Below, piece by piece: positions 17,106 through 26,871 of a stretch of DNA of 64,000 bases (position 1 is its first letter; the number at the start of each line of letters is the position of its first letter). The stretch spans positions 217,329-281,328 of the forward strand of contig JAKPOU010000001.1 of assembly GCA_029547705.1 (NCBI GenBank), written 5' to 3'. Made by a program: the position numbers and the translations under genes. The notes under the pieces were generated by a model that searched no databases, was not told the DNA's origin, and saw only the letters and a program-made list of their open reading frames with translations. This stretch comes from Bacteroidota bacterium. Its GTDB lineage: Bacteria > Bacteroidota > Bacteroidia > Bacteroidales > VadinHA17.

Positions 17106-17492
17106 GTGAAACTGTTTTTAAAAAATATTACCGGCCTCGTCATCCTGACGGTCATTGTCCTTTCAGCGGGATTGATACTGGTTCTGAAATACGGACCGGG
17201 ATTTAATTTCGGAGAGCTTGCCCTGCTGACACTCACCTTTGCCATCCTTGCCCTTGTTTCAATGACAATTATTCACAAAGGCCGGAAAAAAGATGCGGAT
17301 GCCCAGGTTATTCACCTGCTTGTTGCCGTGGGTATCAAGTTTATAACTGATCTTGTCATCGCCCTTGTCTGGTTTTTTGTCCTGAAAAAAACCAGTGTAA
17401 CATTAGTAATATTGTTTTTTGTACTATATTTAGCCTTCACTCTGTTTTCGGTATTGGGTGTATTGAAAACACTGAAATACAAACCCTTATAA
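17106..17492 (+). CDS. AtpI-like four-helix membrane protein of the ATP synthase operon
   Basis: 128 aa from a GTG start 8 bases after atpZ. Four hydrophobic helices: LVILTVIVLSAGLILVLKYG, ALLTLTFAILALVSMTII, VIHLLVAVGIKFITDLVIALVWF and VTLVILFFVLYLAFTLFSVLGVL. Sequence conservation is weak, but size, topology and place between atpZ and atpB match AtpI, the c-ring assembly helper. Assignment rests mainly on context. Confidence 0.65.
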   Translation: MKLFLKNITGLVILTVIVLSAGLILVLKYGPGFNFGELALLTLTFAILALVSMTIIHKGRKKDADAQVIHLLVAVGIKFITDLVIALVWFFVLKKTSVTLVILFFVLYLAFTLFSVLGVLKTLKYKPL

Positions 17493-17510
17493 CAGACTAT
17501 CAAGTTGAAA

Positions 17511-18596
17511 ATGCGTATTGTAACATTTGTATTTCTCATTTTACTGCATATTGCATATCCTGTTTCCGGATCAGTACAAAACGGTTCCGGACCGCATGAG
17601 GAAAAAAATCAGACTGAAGCCGGAACAAAATTCAATGCCAGTGAATTTATAATAGATCACATCAGTGATTCGCATGAATGGCATATCATGACCCTCGGGG
17701 AGGGCGAAAACGAGAAGCATATCACCCTGTACCTTCCGGTAATATTATACAGCAAGAAAAGCGGTCTGCATCTTTTCTCCTCAAGGAGGCTTGCCCACGG
17801 TCATGAATATCAGGGCTTCAGGCTCATGCAGGAGGGAGATCTCAAGGGGAAGATTGTTTCACTCAGTGAAAACGGAGAAGTTGACAGTGAAAACCTGCTG
17901 CTGGATTTTTCCATGACAAAGACGGTTGTGGGTATGCTTGCCGCAGCAATCATAGGTCTTACACTTTTTCTGCTCCTTTCCAGGTCGTACAGTAAAACGG
18001 GAATCAGCCATCCGAAGGGCATACAGAGCCTGCTGGAACCAGTTATATGCTTTGTCCGTGATGATATAGCAATTCCCAATATCGGTCATGAGAAACATGC
18101 CAGGTTCATGCCCTATCTCCTGTCGGTATTCTTTTTTATTCTGATAAACAACATAATGGGACTTATTCCCTTTCCGCCGCCTTTCGGGGCAAACGTGACC
18201 GGGAATATTGCAGTTACTTTCACACTTGCCTTTTTCTCATTTGTGATCATTCAGATAAACGGCAGCAAGTCTTACTGGAGGCATATTTTTGCCGCACCCG
18301 GCCTGCCGGTGTGGATGCTGCCCCTGATGATACCCGTGGAGATGATAGGTGTGATAGCAAAGCCTTTTGCACTTATGGTCCGTCTTTTTGCGAATATTAC
18401 CGCAGGACACATAATTGTAATGAGTCTGCTTGCGCTGATATTTATTTTCAACTCTCTCTTTGTTGCCCCGGTAACAATATTATTTGTGATTTTCATGGAT
18501 TGCCTCGAGTTACTTGTGGCTTTCCTTCAGGCATATGTTTTTACGCTTTTGTCCGCACTGTTTATCAGTCTGGCAGTAGTGGAGGAACATCATTAA
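17511..18596 (+). CDS. atpB: ATP synthase F0 subunit a
   Basis: 361 aa from ATG 17511 (a TTG at 17505 is less likely). It starts with a signal-peptide-like segment (MRIVTFVFLILLHIAYPVSG) and a hydrophilic, presumably periplasmic, domain of about 100 residues before the membrane part; this extension is common in Bacteroidota. The subunit a core follows: NNIMGLIPFPPPFGANVTGNIAVTF, the essential Arg in KPFALMVRLFANITAGHI, and LLVAFLQAYVFTLLSALFIS. It forms the two proton half-channels against the c-ring. Confidence 0.95.
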   Translation: MRIVTFVFLILLHIAYPVSGSVQNGSGPHEEKNQTEAGTKFNASEFIIDHISDSHEWHIMTLGEGENEKHITLYLPVILYSKKSGLHLFSSRRLAHGHEYQGFRLMQEGDLKGKIVSLSENGEVDSENLLLDFSMTKTVVGMLAAAIIGLTLFLLLSRSYSKTGISHPKGIQSLLEPVICFVRDDIAIPNIGHEKHARFMPYLLSVFFFILINNIMGLIPFPPPFGANVTGNIAVTFTLAFFSFVIIQINGSKSYWRHIFAAPGLPVWMLPLMIPVEMIGVIAKPFALMVRLFANITAGHIIVMSLLALIFIFNSLFVAPVTILFVIFMDCLELLVAFLQAYVFTLLSALFISLAVVEEHH

Positions 18597-18612
18597 TATT
18601 TTATGTGTTTAA

Positions 18613-18831
<219 letters not shown>

Positions 18832-18839
18832 GAAAAATG

Positions 18840-18868
18840 AAATCCTGCAACGGTTGGTTGCAGGATTT
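18840..18868 (+). terminator. Hairpin between atpE and atpF (attenuator or mRNA-stability element)
   Basis: AAATCCTGCAAC (18840-18851), loop GGTTG, GTTGCAGGATTT (18857-18868): a perfect 12-bp stem with a 5-base loop, starting 8 bases after the atpE stop. The following TCTTCATTTC is only moderately T-rich, so it may be a partial terminator or a 3'-end protector. Either would raise subunit c yield relative to downstream subunits, which fits its high copy number in the ring. Confidence 0.65.
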
Positions 18869-18897
18869 CTTCATTTCAGAAATTTAACAGATTAATC

Positions 18898-19413
18898 ATG
18901 ATATTAGCCAGCAATAGTCTTACCAGCCCTGCAGTAGGAACAATTTTCTGGGCCGTGCTTATCTTCGGCATCTTTTTTTACATACTTTCAAAATTTGCAT
19001 GGAAACCCATTCTCAGTGCCCTGAAACAAAGGGATGACCTGATAAAGGGATCTCTTGAGGCAGCTGAAAATGCACGCAGGGAAATGATTCAGCTTCAGAG
19101 CGATAATGAAGCAATCCTGCAAAAGGCAAGGGAAGAGAGAGAGAATATCCTGAAAGAAGCCAGGGATGTGAGGGATAAACTGATTTCCGAAGCGAAGGTC
19201 AGGGCCACGGAGGAAGCTTCAAAAATTGTTGAAAGTGCAAAAACCGGTATTGAAAGGGAAAGAAACAAGGTCCTTTCCGAGATTCATGATCAGCTGGCTA
19301 CGCTGTCCGTTGACATTGCCTCAAAGCTTATAGGCGAACATCTGTCCGGGAGCGGAGAACAGGAGAAGCTCATAAGAAAATACCTTGACGATATAAAAAT
19401 CAATAAGAACTGA
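18898..19413 (+). CDS. atpF: ATP synthase F0 subunit b
   Basis: 171 aa. One N-terminal helix (VGTIFWAVLIFGIFFYILSKF) followed by W-KPIL and a long charged coiled coil (residues about 40-150: LEAAENARREMIQLQSDNEAILQ and similar). It is the peripheral stalk that ties subunit a to F1. Its last base is the first base of the atpH start region: stop and next start overlap as TGATG, a coupled arrangement. Confidence 0.95.
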   Translation: MILASNSLTSPAVGTIFWAVLIFGIFFYILSKFAWKPILSALKQRDDLIKGSLEAAENARREMIQLQSDNEAILQKAREERENILKEARDVRDKLISEAKVRATEEASKIVESAKTGIERERNKVLSEIHDQLATLSVDIASKLIGEHLSGSGEQEKLIRKYLDDIKINKN

Positions 19414-19955
19414 TGAACGACGGTAAAATATCTGTCAGATATGCACGTGCACTTTTCCTGTCGGCACTTGACAGGAAAATACTTGACAGGGTTTACGCCG
19501 ATATGGCGCTTATTGCGGAGGTATGCAGTGTTCCCGAATTCAGGGAGTTGCTGGAAAGCCCGATAATCCTGCCATCCAGGAAAAATGAAATAATACAGGG
19601 AACCCTGAAGGGGAAAATAGATGAGATTACTGCTTCCCTGATCAGGCTTGTTGTAAAAAACGGACGGGAATCATACCTTCCCGGTATTGCGAGGGAATTT
19701 GTACGCTCTACAAAGGAATACAGGGGTATCACCGAAACGGTTCTGACAACGGCGGTCAGGGTGGATGAAGAAACAAAGAAACAGATAGCAGACCTTATTG
19801 CAGAAGCCTTCAAAACAAAGGTGGAACTGAAGGAAGTTGTCGACAGGGACATTATCGGCGGATTCATACTGAAAGCAGAAGATAATTATATAGATGCAAG
19901 CGTCAGGAATAAGCTGAGAAAAATTGAAAAAGAACTTAAAAGCAGAACCTTTTAG
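19413..19955 (+). CDS. atpH: ATP synthase F1 subunit delta
   Basis: 180 aa. N-terminal helical domain (ISVRYARALFLSALDRK, VPEFRELLESPIILPSRKNEII) and the C-terminal signature VELKEVVDRDIIGGFILKAEDNYIDASVRNKLRKIEKEL. It connects the b-stalk to the alpha subunits at the top of F1. It overlaps the end of atpF by one base and is followed after 70 bases by atpA. Confidence 0.95.
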   Translation: MNDGKISVRYARALFLSALDRKILDRVYADMALIAEVCSVPEFRELLESPIILPSRKNEIIQGTLKGKIDEITASLIRLVVKNGRESYLPGIAREFVRSTKEYRGITETVLTTAVRVDEETKKQIADLIAEAFKTKVELKEVVDRDIIGGFILKAEDNYIDASVRNKLRKIEKELKSRTF

Positions 19956-20025
19956 TTTCACTGTTTTCCGTCGGGCATTCAGCCGGGAAATGAATTAAGA
20001 TAAACAAGTAATTAATATCAGAAAT

Positions 20026-21609
20026 ATGGCAAGTATAAAACCCGCGGAAGTATCAAGCATTCTGCGACAGCAACTTGAGGGAATTCAAACCGGATCAGAC
20101 CTGGAGGAAGTAGGTACAGTTCTTACTGTTGGTGACGGAATTGCCCGTATTTACGGTCTTTCAAATGCACAGGCAAATGAACTGATTGAGTTTGAAAACG
20201 GCATCGAAGCCATCGTGCTTAACCTGGAGGAGGACAATATCGGTGCAGTGCTTCTTGGTCCGACGGAAGAAATAAATGAAGGGGACATTGTAAAGCGGAC
20301 AGGACGTATTGCATCCATCGGAGTCGGTGAAGGACTGCTCGGAAGGGTTATATCCCCGACCGGCCAGCCGCTTGACGGGAAGGGCCCTGTTGAAGGCAGG
20401 CTGTATAACATGCCCTTCGAGAGAAAAGCCCCGGGAGTTATTTTCCGTCAGCCCGTAAAGCAGCCCCTTCAGACCGGACTGAAGCCCATTGATGCAATGA
20501 TACCCATAGGAAGAGGGCAGAGGGAACTTATAATCGGTGACCGCCAGACCGGGAAAACGGCAATTGCCATTGACACCATCATAAACCAGCGGAGCAATTT
20601 TGAGAAGGGTGAACCGGTTTACTGCATCTATGTTGCCGTGGGACAGAAAGGATCAACAGTTGCCAATATTGCCAAAACGCTTGAGGAATACGGGGCTCTT
20701 GAATATACCGTGATTGTTCTCGCAACAGCTTCCGATCCCGCTGCATCCCAGTTCTACGCACCCTTTGCAGGTGCTGCCATCGGGGAATTTTTCCGCGATA
20801 CCGGAAGGGATGCACTCGTTATCTATGACGACCTTTCGAAACAGGCAGTCTCATACAGGGAGGTTTCCCTGCTCCTGCGCCGACCCCCCGGACGTGAAGC
20901 ATACCCGGGAGATGTCTTCTACCTTCATTCACGGCTGCTTGAAAGAGCGGCGAAAATCATTGAATCGGATGATGTTGCCCGGCAGATGAACGACCTTCCA
21001 GAATCGATCCGGCACATGGTAAAAGGAGGAGGTTCCCTCACTGCCCTGCCCATTATAGAAACCCAGGCCGGTGACGTTGCCGCATATATACCCACAAATG
21101 TGATATCCATCACTGACGGGCAGATATTTCTGGAATCCAACCTCTTCAATGCCGGAGTCAGGCCGGCTATCAATGTCGGAATCTCCGTTTCGAGGGTGGG
21201 TGGAAATGCCCAGATCCGGGCCATGAAGAAGGTTGCCGGGACATTGAAAGTAGACCAGGCCCAGTACAGGGAACTCGAGGCATTCTCAAAATTCGGTTCC
21301 GACCTTGATGCAGCCACCATGGCAGTTCTGAACAAGGGTTCAAAGAACGTTGAAATACTTAAACAGGGACAGTACAGACCCATGCCGGTGGAGAAACAGA
21401 TTGCTATAATCTATTGCGGAACCATGGCCCTGCTCAGGGATGTTCCGGTTTCAAAAGTGAATGAGTTTGAGAATGAATACCTGGAGATGCTTGATCTGAA
21501 GCACCGTGATGTTCTTGACAGGCTTGCGGAAGGAACCATTGATGATGATATTACAAAAGTGCTTGAAAAGGTTGCGGCAGAAGTAGCAATGAAATACAAA
21601 TCAAAATAG
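20026..21609 (+). CDS. atpA: ATP synthase F1 subunit alpha
   Basis: 527 aa. Walker A GDRQTGKT at residues 171-178, the alpha signature [18 protein letters not shown], and [35 protein letters not shown]. It is a normal, complete non-catalytic alpha subunit that binds nucleotide at the alpha/beta interface. The next gene (atpG) begins 30 bases later. Confidence 0.98.
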   Translation: MASIKPAEVSSILRQQLEGIQTGSDLEEVGTVLTVGDGIARIYGLSNAQANELIEFENGIEAIVLNLEEDNIGAVLLGPTEEINEGDIVKRTGRIASIGVGEGLLGRVISPTGQPLDGKGPVEGRLYNMPFERKAPGVIFRQPVKQPLQTGLKPIDAMIPIGRGQRELIIGDRQTGKTAIAIDTIINQRSNFEKGEPVYCIYVAVGQKGSTVANIAKTLEEYGALEYTVIVLATASDPAASQFYAPFAGAAIGEFFRDTGRDALVIYDDLSKQAVSYREVSLLLRRPPGREAYPGDVFYLHSRLLERAAKIIESDDVARQMNDLPESIRHMVKGGGSLTALPIIETQAGDVAAYIPTNVISITDGQIFLESNLFNAGVRPAINVGISVSRVGGNAQIRAMKKVAGTLKVDQAQYRELEAFSKFGSDLDAATMAVLNKGSKNVEILKQGQYRPMPVEKQIAIIYCGTMALLRDVPVSKVNEFENEYLEMLDLKHRDVLDRLAEGTIDDDITKVLEKVAAEVAMKYKSK

Positions 21610-21639
21610 AAGGGAGAGCGGCCAAAATATAATTTCAGA

Positions 21640-22527
21640 ATGGCGAATTTAAAGGAAATAAGGGTCAGAATAGCTTCGGTAAAATCGACAAGGCAGATAA
21701 CATCAGCCATGAAAATGGTTTCTGCTGCCAAACTGAGAAGGGCACAGGACAAGATACTGAAGCTCCGGCCATACGCAAACAAGCTGCATGAGATACTTGT
21801 CAACCTGTCCCAGAGCCTGGCGGAAACACAGATTGAGAATGTATATGGCAGAAGCTCCCTGCCCGGGAAGATACTCCTGGTGGTAATAACTTCTAACAAG
21901 GGATTATGCGGAGCCTTTAATTCAAATGTGATCAGGGAAGTAAGAAGGCTGATATCTGAGAAATATGCAGATCAGCACCGGAATGGAAATGTAAGCATTC
22001 TTCCCGTCGGGAAAAAGGGCTATGATTATTTCAGGAACCTGAATATCAAGATGCTGCCAGACTGTAATGATCTGCTTAATGACCTTACTTTCAACAATGC
22101 CGTGCTTGTTGCCGAATCGGTTATGAAAAGTTTCGTTGCCGGGGAATATGACAGGGTTGAGATTATTTACAACCAGTTCAAGAATGCTGCTGTCCAGAAT
22201 CTGACCGACGAAGTCTTCCTTCCTGTGGAAACCGCTCAGCCCGATGAATTCTCAGCAGCAATGCCTGCTGATTACATCTATGAACCCACAAAGGAGGAGA
22301 TTATAGAAGAGCTGATTCCCAAGTCACTTAAAATACAATTTTACAAGGCTGTGCTGGATTCCTTCGTTGCTGAACACGGGGCAAGGATGACAGCGATGCA
22401 CAAGGCAACCGATAATGCCACCGAACTGATACGCGATCTTACCCTTGAGTATAACAAGGCCAGGCAGGCATCGATTACCAATCAGATACTCGAGGTCGTC
22501 AGCGGTGCGGAAGCACTTAAAGGTTAG
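21640..22527 (+). CDS. atpG: ATP synthase F1 subunit gamma
   Basis: 295 aa. The gamma signatures at both ends are intact: MANLKEIRVRIASVKSTRQITSAMKMVSAAKLRRAQ at the N-terminus and MTAMHKATDNATELIRDL-x-LEYNKARQASITNQILEVVSGAEAL at the C-terminus, which form the central rotor coiled coil; SNKGLCGAFNSNV lies in the Rossmann-like part. It is followed after 19 bases not by atpD but by a prenyltransferase gene. Confidence 0.97.
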   Translation: MANLKEIRVRIASVKSTRQITSAMKMVSAAKLRRAQDKILKLRPYANKLHEILVNLSQSLAETQIENVYGRSSLPGKILLVVITSNKGLCGAFNSNVIREVRRLISEKYADQHRNGNVSILPVGKKGYDYFRNLNIKMLPDCNDLLNDLTFNNAVLVAESVMKSFVAGEYDRVEIIYNQFKNAAVQNLTDEVFLPVETAQPDEFSAAMPADYIYEPTKEEIIEELIPKSLKIQFYKAVLDSFVAEHGARMTAMHKATDNATELIRDLTLEYNKARQASITNQILEVVSGAEALKG

Positions 22528-22546
22528 TTATCATCTTTTTAAGGGA

Positions 22547-23521
22547 ATGTACAATCAATCTCAACTTAAAGAGCTGGTCGATAAGGCCCTGATGAATCTG
22601 TCATACAATACGGAAGCACCCAGACTGATCGATCCGGTTAAATATATCATGTCGCTGGGAGGCAAAAGGCTGCGTCCCGTTATGCTTCTGATGGCCTGCA
22701 ACATCTTTTCTGACAGGATAAATGATGCGGTGATGCCTGCTGCCGGAATAGAGATATTCCATAATTTCACCCTGGTGCATGATGATATCATGGATCAGGC
22801 TTCACTCAGAAGGGGCCTTGCGACAATTCATCATAAATGGAATGTTAACCAGGCGATATTATCGGGAGATGTGATGGCTTTTCTGGCAGGTGACTGCTTC
22901 CTTCAGCTTCCGCAGGGGAACCTGGTAAGGGTCCTGAGGATCTTCAACAAGGCTGCCAGGGACGTATGTGCGGGACAACAGCTTGATATGGATTATGAAA
23001 AGGCAGTAATCGTTACACAGGAAGAATACCTGAAAATGATTGAGCTGAAAACAGCAGTACTTATTGCCGCATCAGTAAAAATCGGAGCAATTATAGGCGG
23101 GGCTGACGAAAAAAATGCTGACCTGCTTTCCGAATTCGGAAATAATCTCGGTCTTGCATTCCAGATACAGGATGACATTCTTGATGTATGGGGTGATTCA
23201 AAGGTATTCGGTAAAAAGCCGGGAGGTGATATTGTCGCAAACAAAAAGACCCTGCCCCTGGTGAAAGCAATGGAAAAAGCTTCTGTTCCGCAGAAAAAAG
23301 TCCTCCAGGAACTCTTTGCGGAGGTTGAAACCGATCCGGAGGCAAAGATCAGGAAAGTCATTGATATATATGATGAGCTGGATATCAGGAATATGACGGA
23401 ATCCCTTGCCCGTGAGTATATAGGCAAGGCATTCGCGCTGCTGAAGAAGCTCCCTGCAGAGGAGAAAAGAAAGCAGGAGATGATGAATCTGGCAACGTCG
23501 CTTATGGAAAGGGAATACTGA
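22547..23521 (+). CDS. Polyprenyl (long-chain) diphosphate synthase
   Basis: 324 aa from ATG 22547, which has AAGGGA just upstream; a longer frame from 22445 would run 83 bases into atpG and is rejected. Both aspartate-rich motifs are present: first DDIMD in LVHDDIMDQASLRRG, second DDILD in FQIQDDILDVWGD, plus GGKRLRPVMLLMACN and GKKPGGDIVANKKTLPLV. It elongates farnesyl/geranylgeranyl diphosphate with IPP, most likely to the side chain of menaquinone. It sits between atpG and atpD, so an enzyme of quinone synthesis is co-expressed with ATP synthase. Confidence 0.92.
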   Translation: MYNQSQLKELVDKALMNLSYNTEAPRLIDPVKYIMSLGGKRLRPVMLLMACNIFSDRINDAVMPAAGIEIFHNFTLVHDDIMDQASLRRGLATIHHKWNVNQAILSGDVMAFLAGDCFLQLPQGNLVRVLRIFNKAARDVCAGQQLDMDYEKAVIVTQEEYLKMIELKTAVLIAASVKIGAIIGGADEKNADLLSEFGNNLGLAFQIQDDILDVWGDSKVFGKKPGGDIVANKKTLPLVKAMEKASVPQKKVLQELFAEVETDPEAKIRKVIDIYDELDIRNMTESLAREYIGKAFALLKKLPAEEKRKQEMMNLATSLMEREY

Positions 23522-23601
23522 TGCGCTGACCCGGGAATGTCGGTGCATCCGGACAGGAACAGGACAGCCGGGCTTGTCAGCCATTACTGCTTTAAATATG
23601 A

Positions 23602-25185
<1,584 letters not shown>

Positions 25186-25196
25186 CTGACATCAGG

Positions 25197-25442
25197 ATGA
25201 AAGTAGAAATTATCACTCCTGACCACAGGGTGTTTGAAGGTGAAATCAAATCAATAAGAGTACCCGGAAAGAAGGGATCCTTCCAGGTTCTGAAGGATCA
25301 CGCCCCGATTATCTCAACCCTGGAAAACGGCCCTGTAATTATTGTTGACATGGAAGGGCGGGAAACAGTTTTTGAAATCAACGGCGGGGTGATAGAGGTA
25401 AAAATGAACAAAATAATAGTCCTTGCCGAATCGGTAAACTGA
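25197..25442 (+). CDS. atpC: ATP synthase F1 subunit epsilon, short form
   Basis: 81 aa. Only the N-terminal beta-sandwich is present: MKVEIITPDHRVFEGEIKSI, GSFQVLKDHAPIISTLENGPV, FEINGGVIEVKMNKIIVLAES. The C-terminal two-helix domain, which in most bacteria brings epsilon to about 130-140 aa and can inhibit ATP hydrolysis, is absent, and the stop is followed 10 bases later by the next gene, so this is not a frameshift product. Short epsilon subunits occur in Bacteroidota. Confidence 0.93.
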   Translation: MKVEIITPDHRVFEGEIKSIRVPGKKGSFQVLKDHAPIISTLENGPVIIVDMEGRETVFEINGGVIEVKMNKIIVLAESVN

Positions 25443-25452
25443 AAAACGGGAC

Positions 25453-26871
25453 ATGACAGCCGAGGAATTCCGGAAACATGCGCACGAGCTTGTAGAATGG
25501 ATAACAGACTATCTCGAAAACAAGGAGAAATACCCTGTTAAACCGCGGGTAAAACCCGGAGAGATATTCAGCAGGCTGCCGGACGGGGCCCCACAGGAAC
25601 CTGAGCCCTTTGAAAAGATACAGAAGGATTTCGATGAAATAATAATGCCGGGGATGACTCACTGGCAGAGCCCCAATTTTTTTGCATACTTCCCCGCCAA
25701 CAGCAGTCCTCCCTCCGTCCTTGCAGAGATGCTCACCGCAACCCTGGGAGCGCAGTGCATGATCTGGGATACCTCACCTGCCGCGGCTGAACTGGAGGAA
25801 AAAATGATGATCTGGCTCCGGGACCTTACCGGCCTGCCGGATGATTTCGAGGGAGTGATTCAGGACAGTGCATCAACGGCAACCCTGGCAGCAATTATTA
25901 CAGCGAGGGAAAAATCATCCGGTTTTCTGGTCAATGAGCAGGGATTCCCGGGTTCACCGGTACTGAGGGTATACTGCTCCGGACAGGCCCATTCCTCAAT
26001 TGAGAAGGCAGTAAAAATATGCGGAATAGGTAAGGCCAATCTTGTTAAAATCCCTGTCAGGAAAGATTTCTCAATGGATCCCGTATTGCTTGAAAAAGCT
26101 GTATCAGACGATCTCCGGAAGGGTTACAGGCCATGCTGCGTGGTAGCCACAATCGGAACCACCGGAACAACGGCAGTTGACCCTCTGAGGGAGATAGGGG
26201 AGATCTGCAGCAGAAACGGTATCTGGCTCCATGTTGATGCCGCCATGGCCGGAACGGCACTTATACTTCCTGAATACCGGTGGATGACAGATGGCAGGGA
26301 ATATATCGACAGCTTCCTGTTCAATCCTCATAAATGGATGTTTACGAATTTTGACTGCACGGCTTTTTTTATAAAGGACGCAGGCCGGCTGATCAGAACA
26401 TTTGAGATCCTTCCCGAATATCTCCGGACCCGTACCAGGGGACAGGTGAATGACTACCGCGACTGGGGCATACCCCTGGGAAGGAGGTTCAGGGCACTGA
26501 AACTCTGGTACGTGATGAGATCATACGGCGCGGAAGGGCTGCGGGAAAAAATCCGGAATCATATTGAATATGCGGCGAATCTGAAGAATCTGATCCTTGC
26601 GGAGGATGATTTTGAACTGCTGGCACCGGTAGTCATCAATGTTGTCTGTTTCAGATATAAACCCGCGGGATACAGTGAAGAAAAACTGAATGCGCTTAAT
26701 GAACAGCTCAATCATGCCCTGAATGATTCAGGGAAAATCTACCTTACCCATACAATTTTAAACGGCATTTATACATTGCGGATGGTTACGGCTCAGACAG
26801 ACCTGACATCCGCCCATGTTGAAAAGGCCTGGGAACTTATAAAAACCACGGCGAGGGCCATCACAGCCTGA
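25453..26871 (+). CDS. Pyridoxal-phosphate-dependent aromatic-L-amino-acid decarboxylase (group II)
   Basis: 472 aa. The PLP lysine is K294 in LFNPHKWMFTNFDC; D262 in LHVDAAMAG and H180 in SGQAHSSIEKA contact the cofactor. Group II aromatic decarboxylase features run throughout: THWQSPNFFAYFPANSS, SPAAAELEEKMMIWL, and the catalytic-loop region LRTRTRGQVNDYRDWGIPLGRRFRALKLW. Length and motifs match animal and bacterial DDC/tryptophan or tyrosine decarboxylases. It converts an aromatic amino acid to its amine plus CO2, consuming a proton. It begins 10 bases after atpC and is presumably co-transcribed. The substrate (Trp, Tyr, Phe or DOPA) cannot be fixed from sequence. Confidence 0.9.
   Translation: MTAEEFRKHAHELVEWITDYLENKEKYPVKPRVKPGEIFSRLPDGAPQEPEPFEKIQKDFDEIIMPGMTHWQSPNFFAYFPANSSPPSVLAEMLTATLGAQCMIWDTSPAAAELEEKMMIWLRDLTGLPDDFEGVIQDSASTATLAAIITAREKSSGFLVNEQGFPGSPVLRVYCSGQAHSSIEKAVKICGIGKANLVKIPVRKDFSMDPVLLEKAVSDDLRKGYRPCCVVATIGTTGTTAVDPLREIGEICSRNGIWLHVDAAMAGTALILPEYRWMTDGREYIDSFLFNPHKWMFTNFDCTAFFIKDAGRLIRTFEILPEYLRTRTRGQVNDYRDWGIPLGRRFRALKLWYVMRSYGAEGLREKIRNHIEYAANLKNLILAEDDFELLAPVVINVVCFRYKPAGYSEEKLNALNEQLNHALNDSGKIYLTHTILNGIYTLRMVTAQTDLTSAHVEKAWELIKTTARAITA

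Noticed and set aside
22445..22546. N-terminal extension of the prenyl synthase frame into atpG
   Set aside because: The extra residues are the shifted reading of atpG codons, and ATG 22547 has a purine-rich site just upstream and gives the family length.
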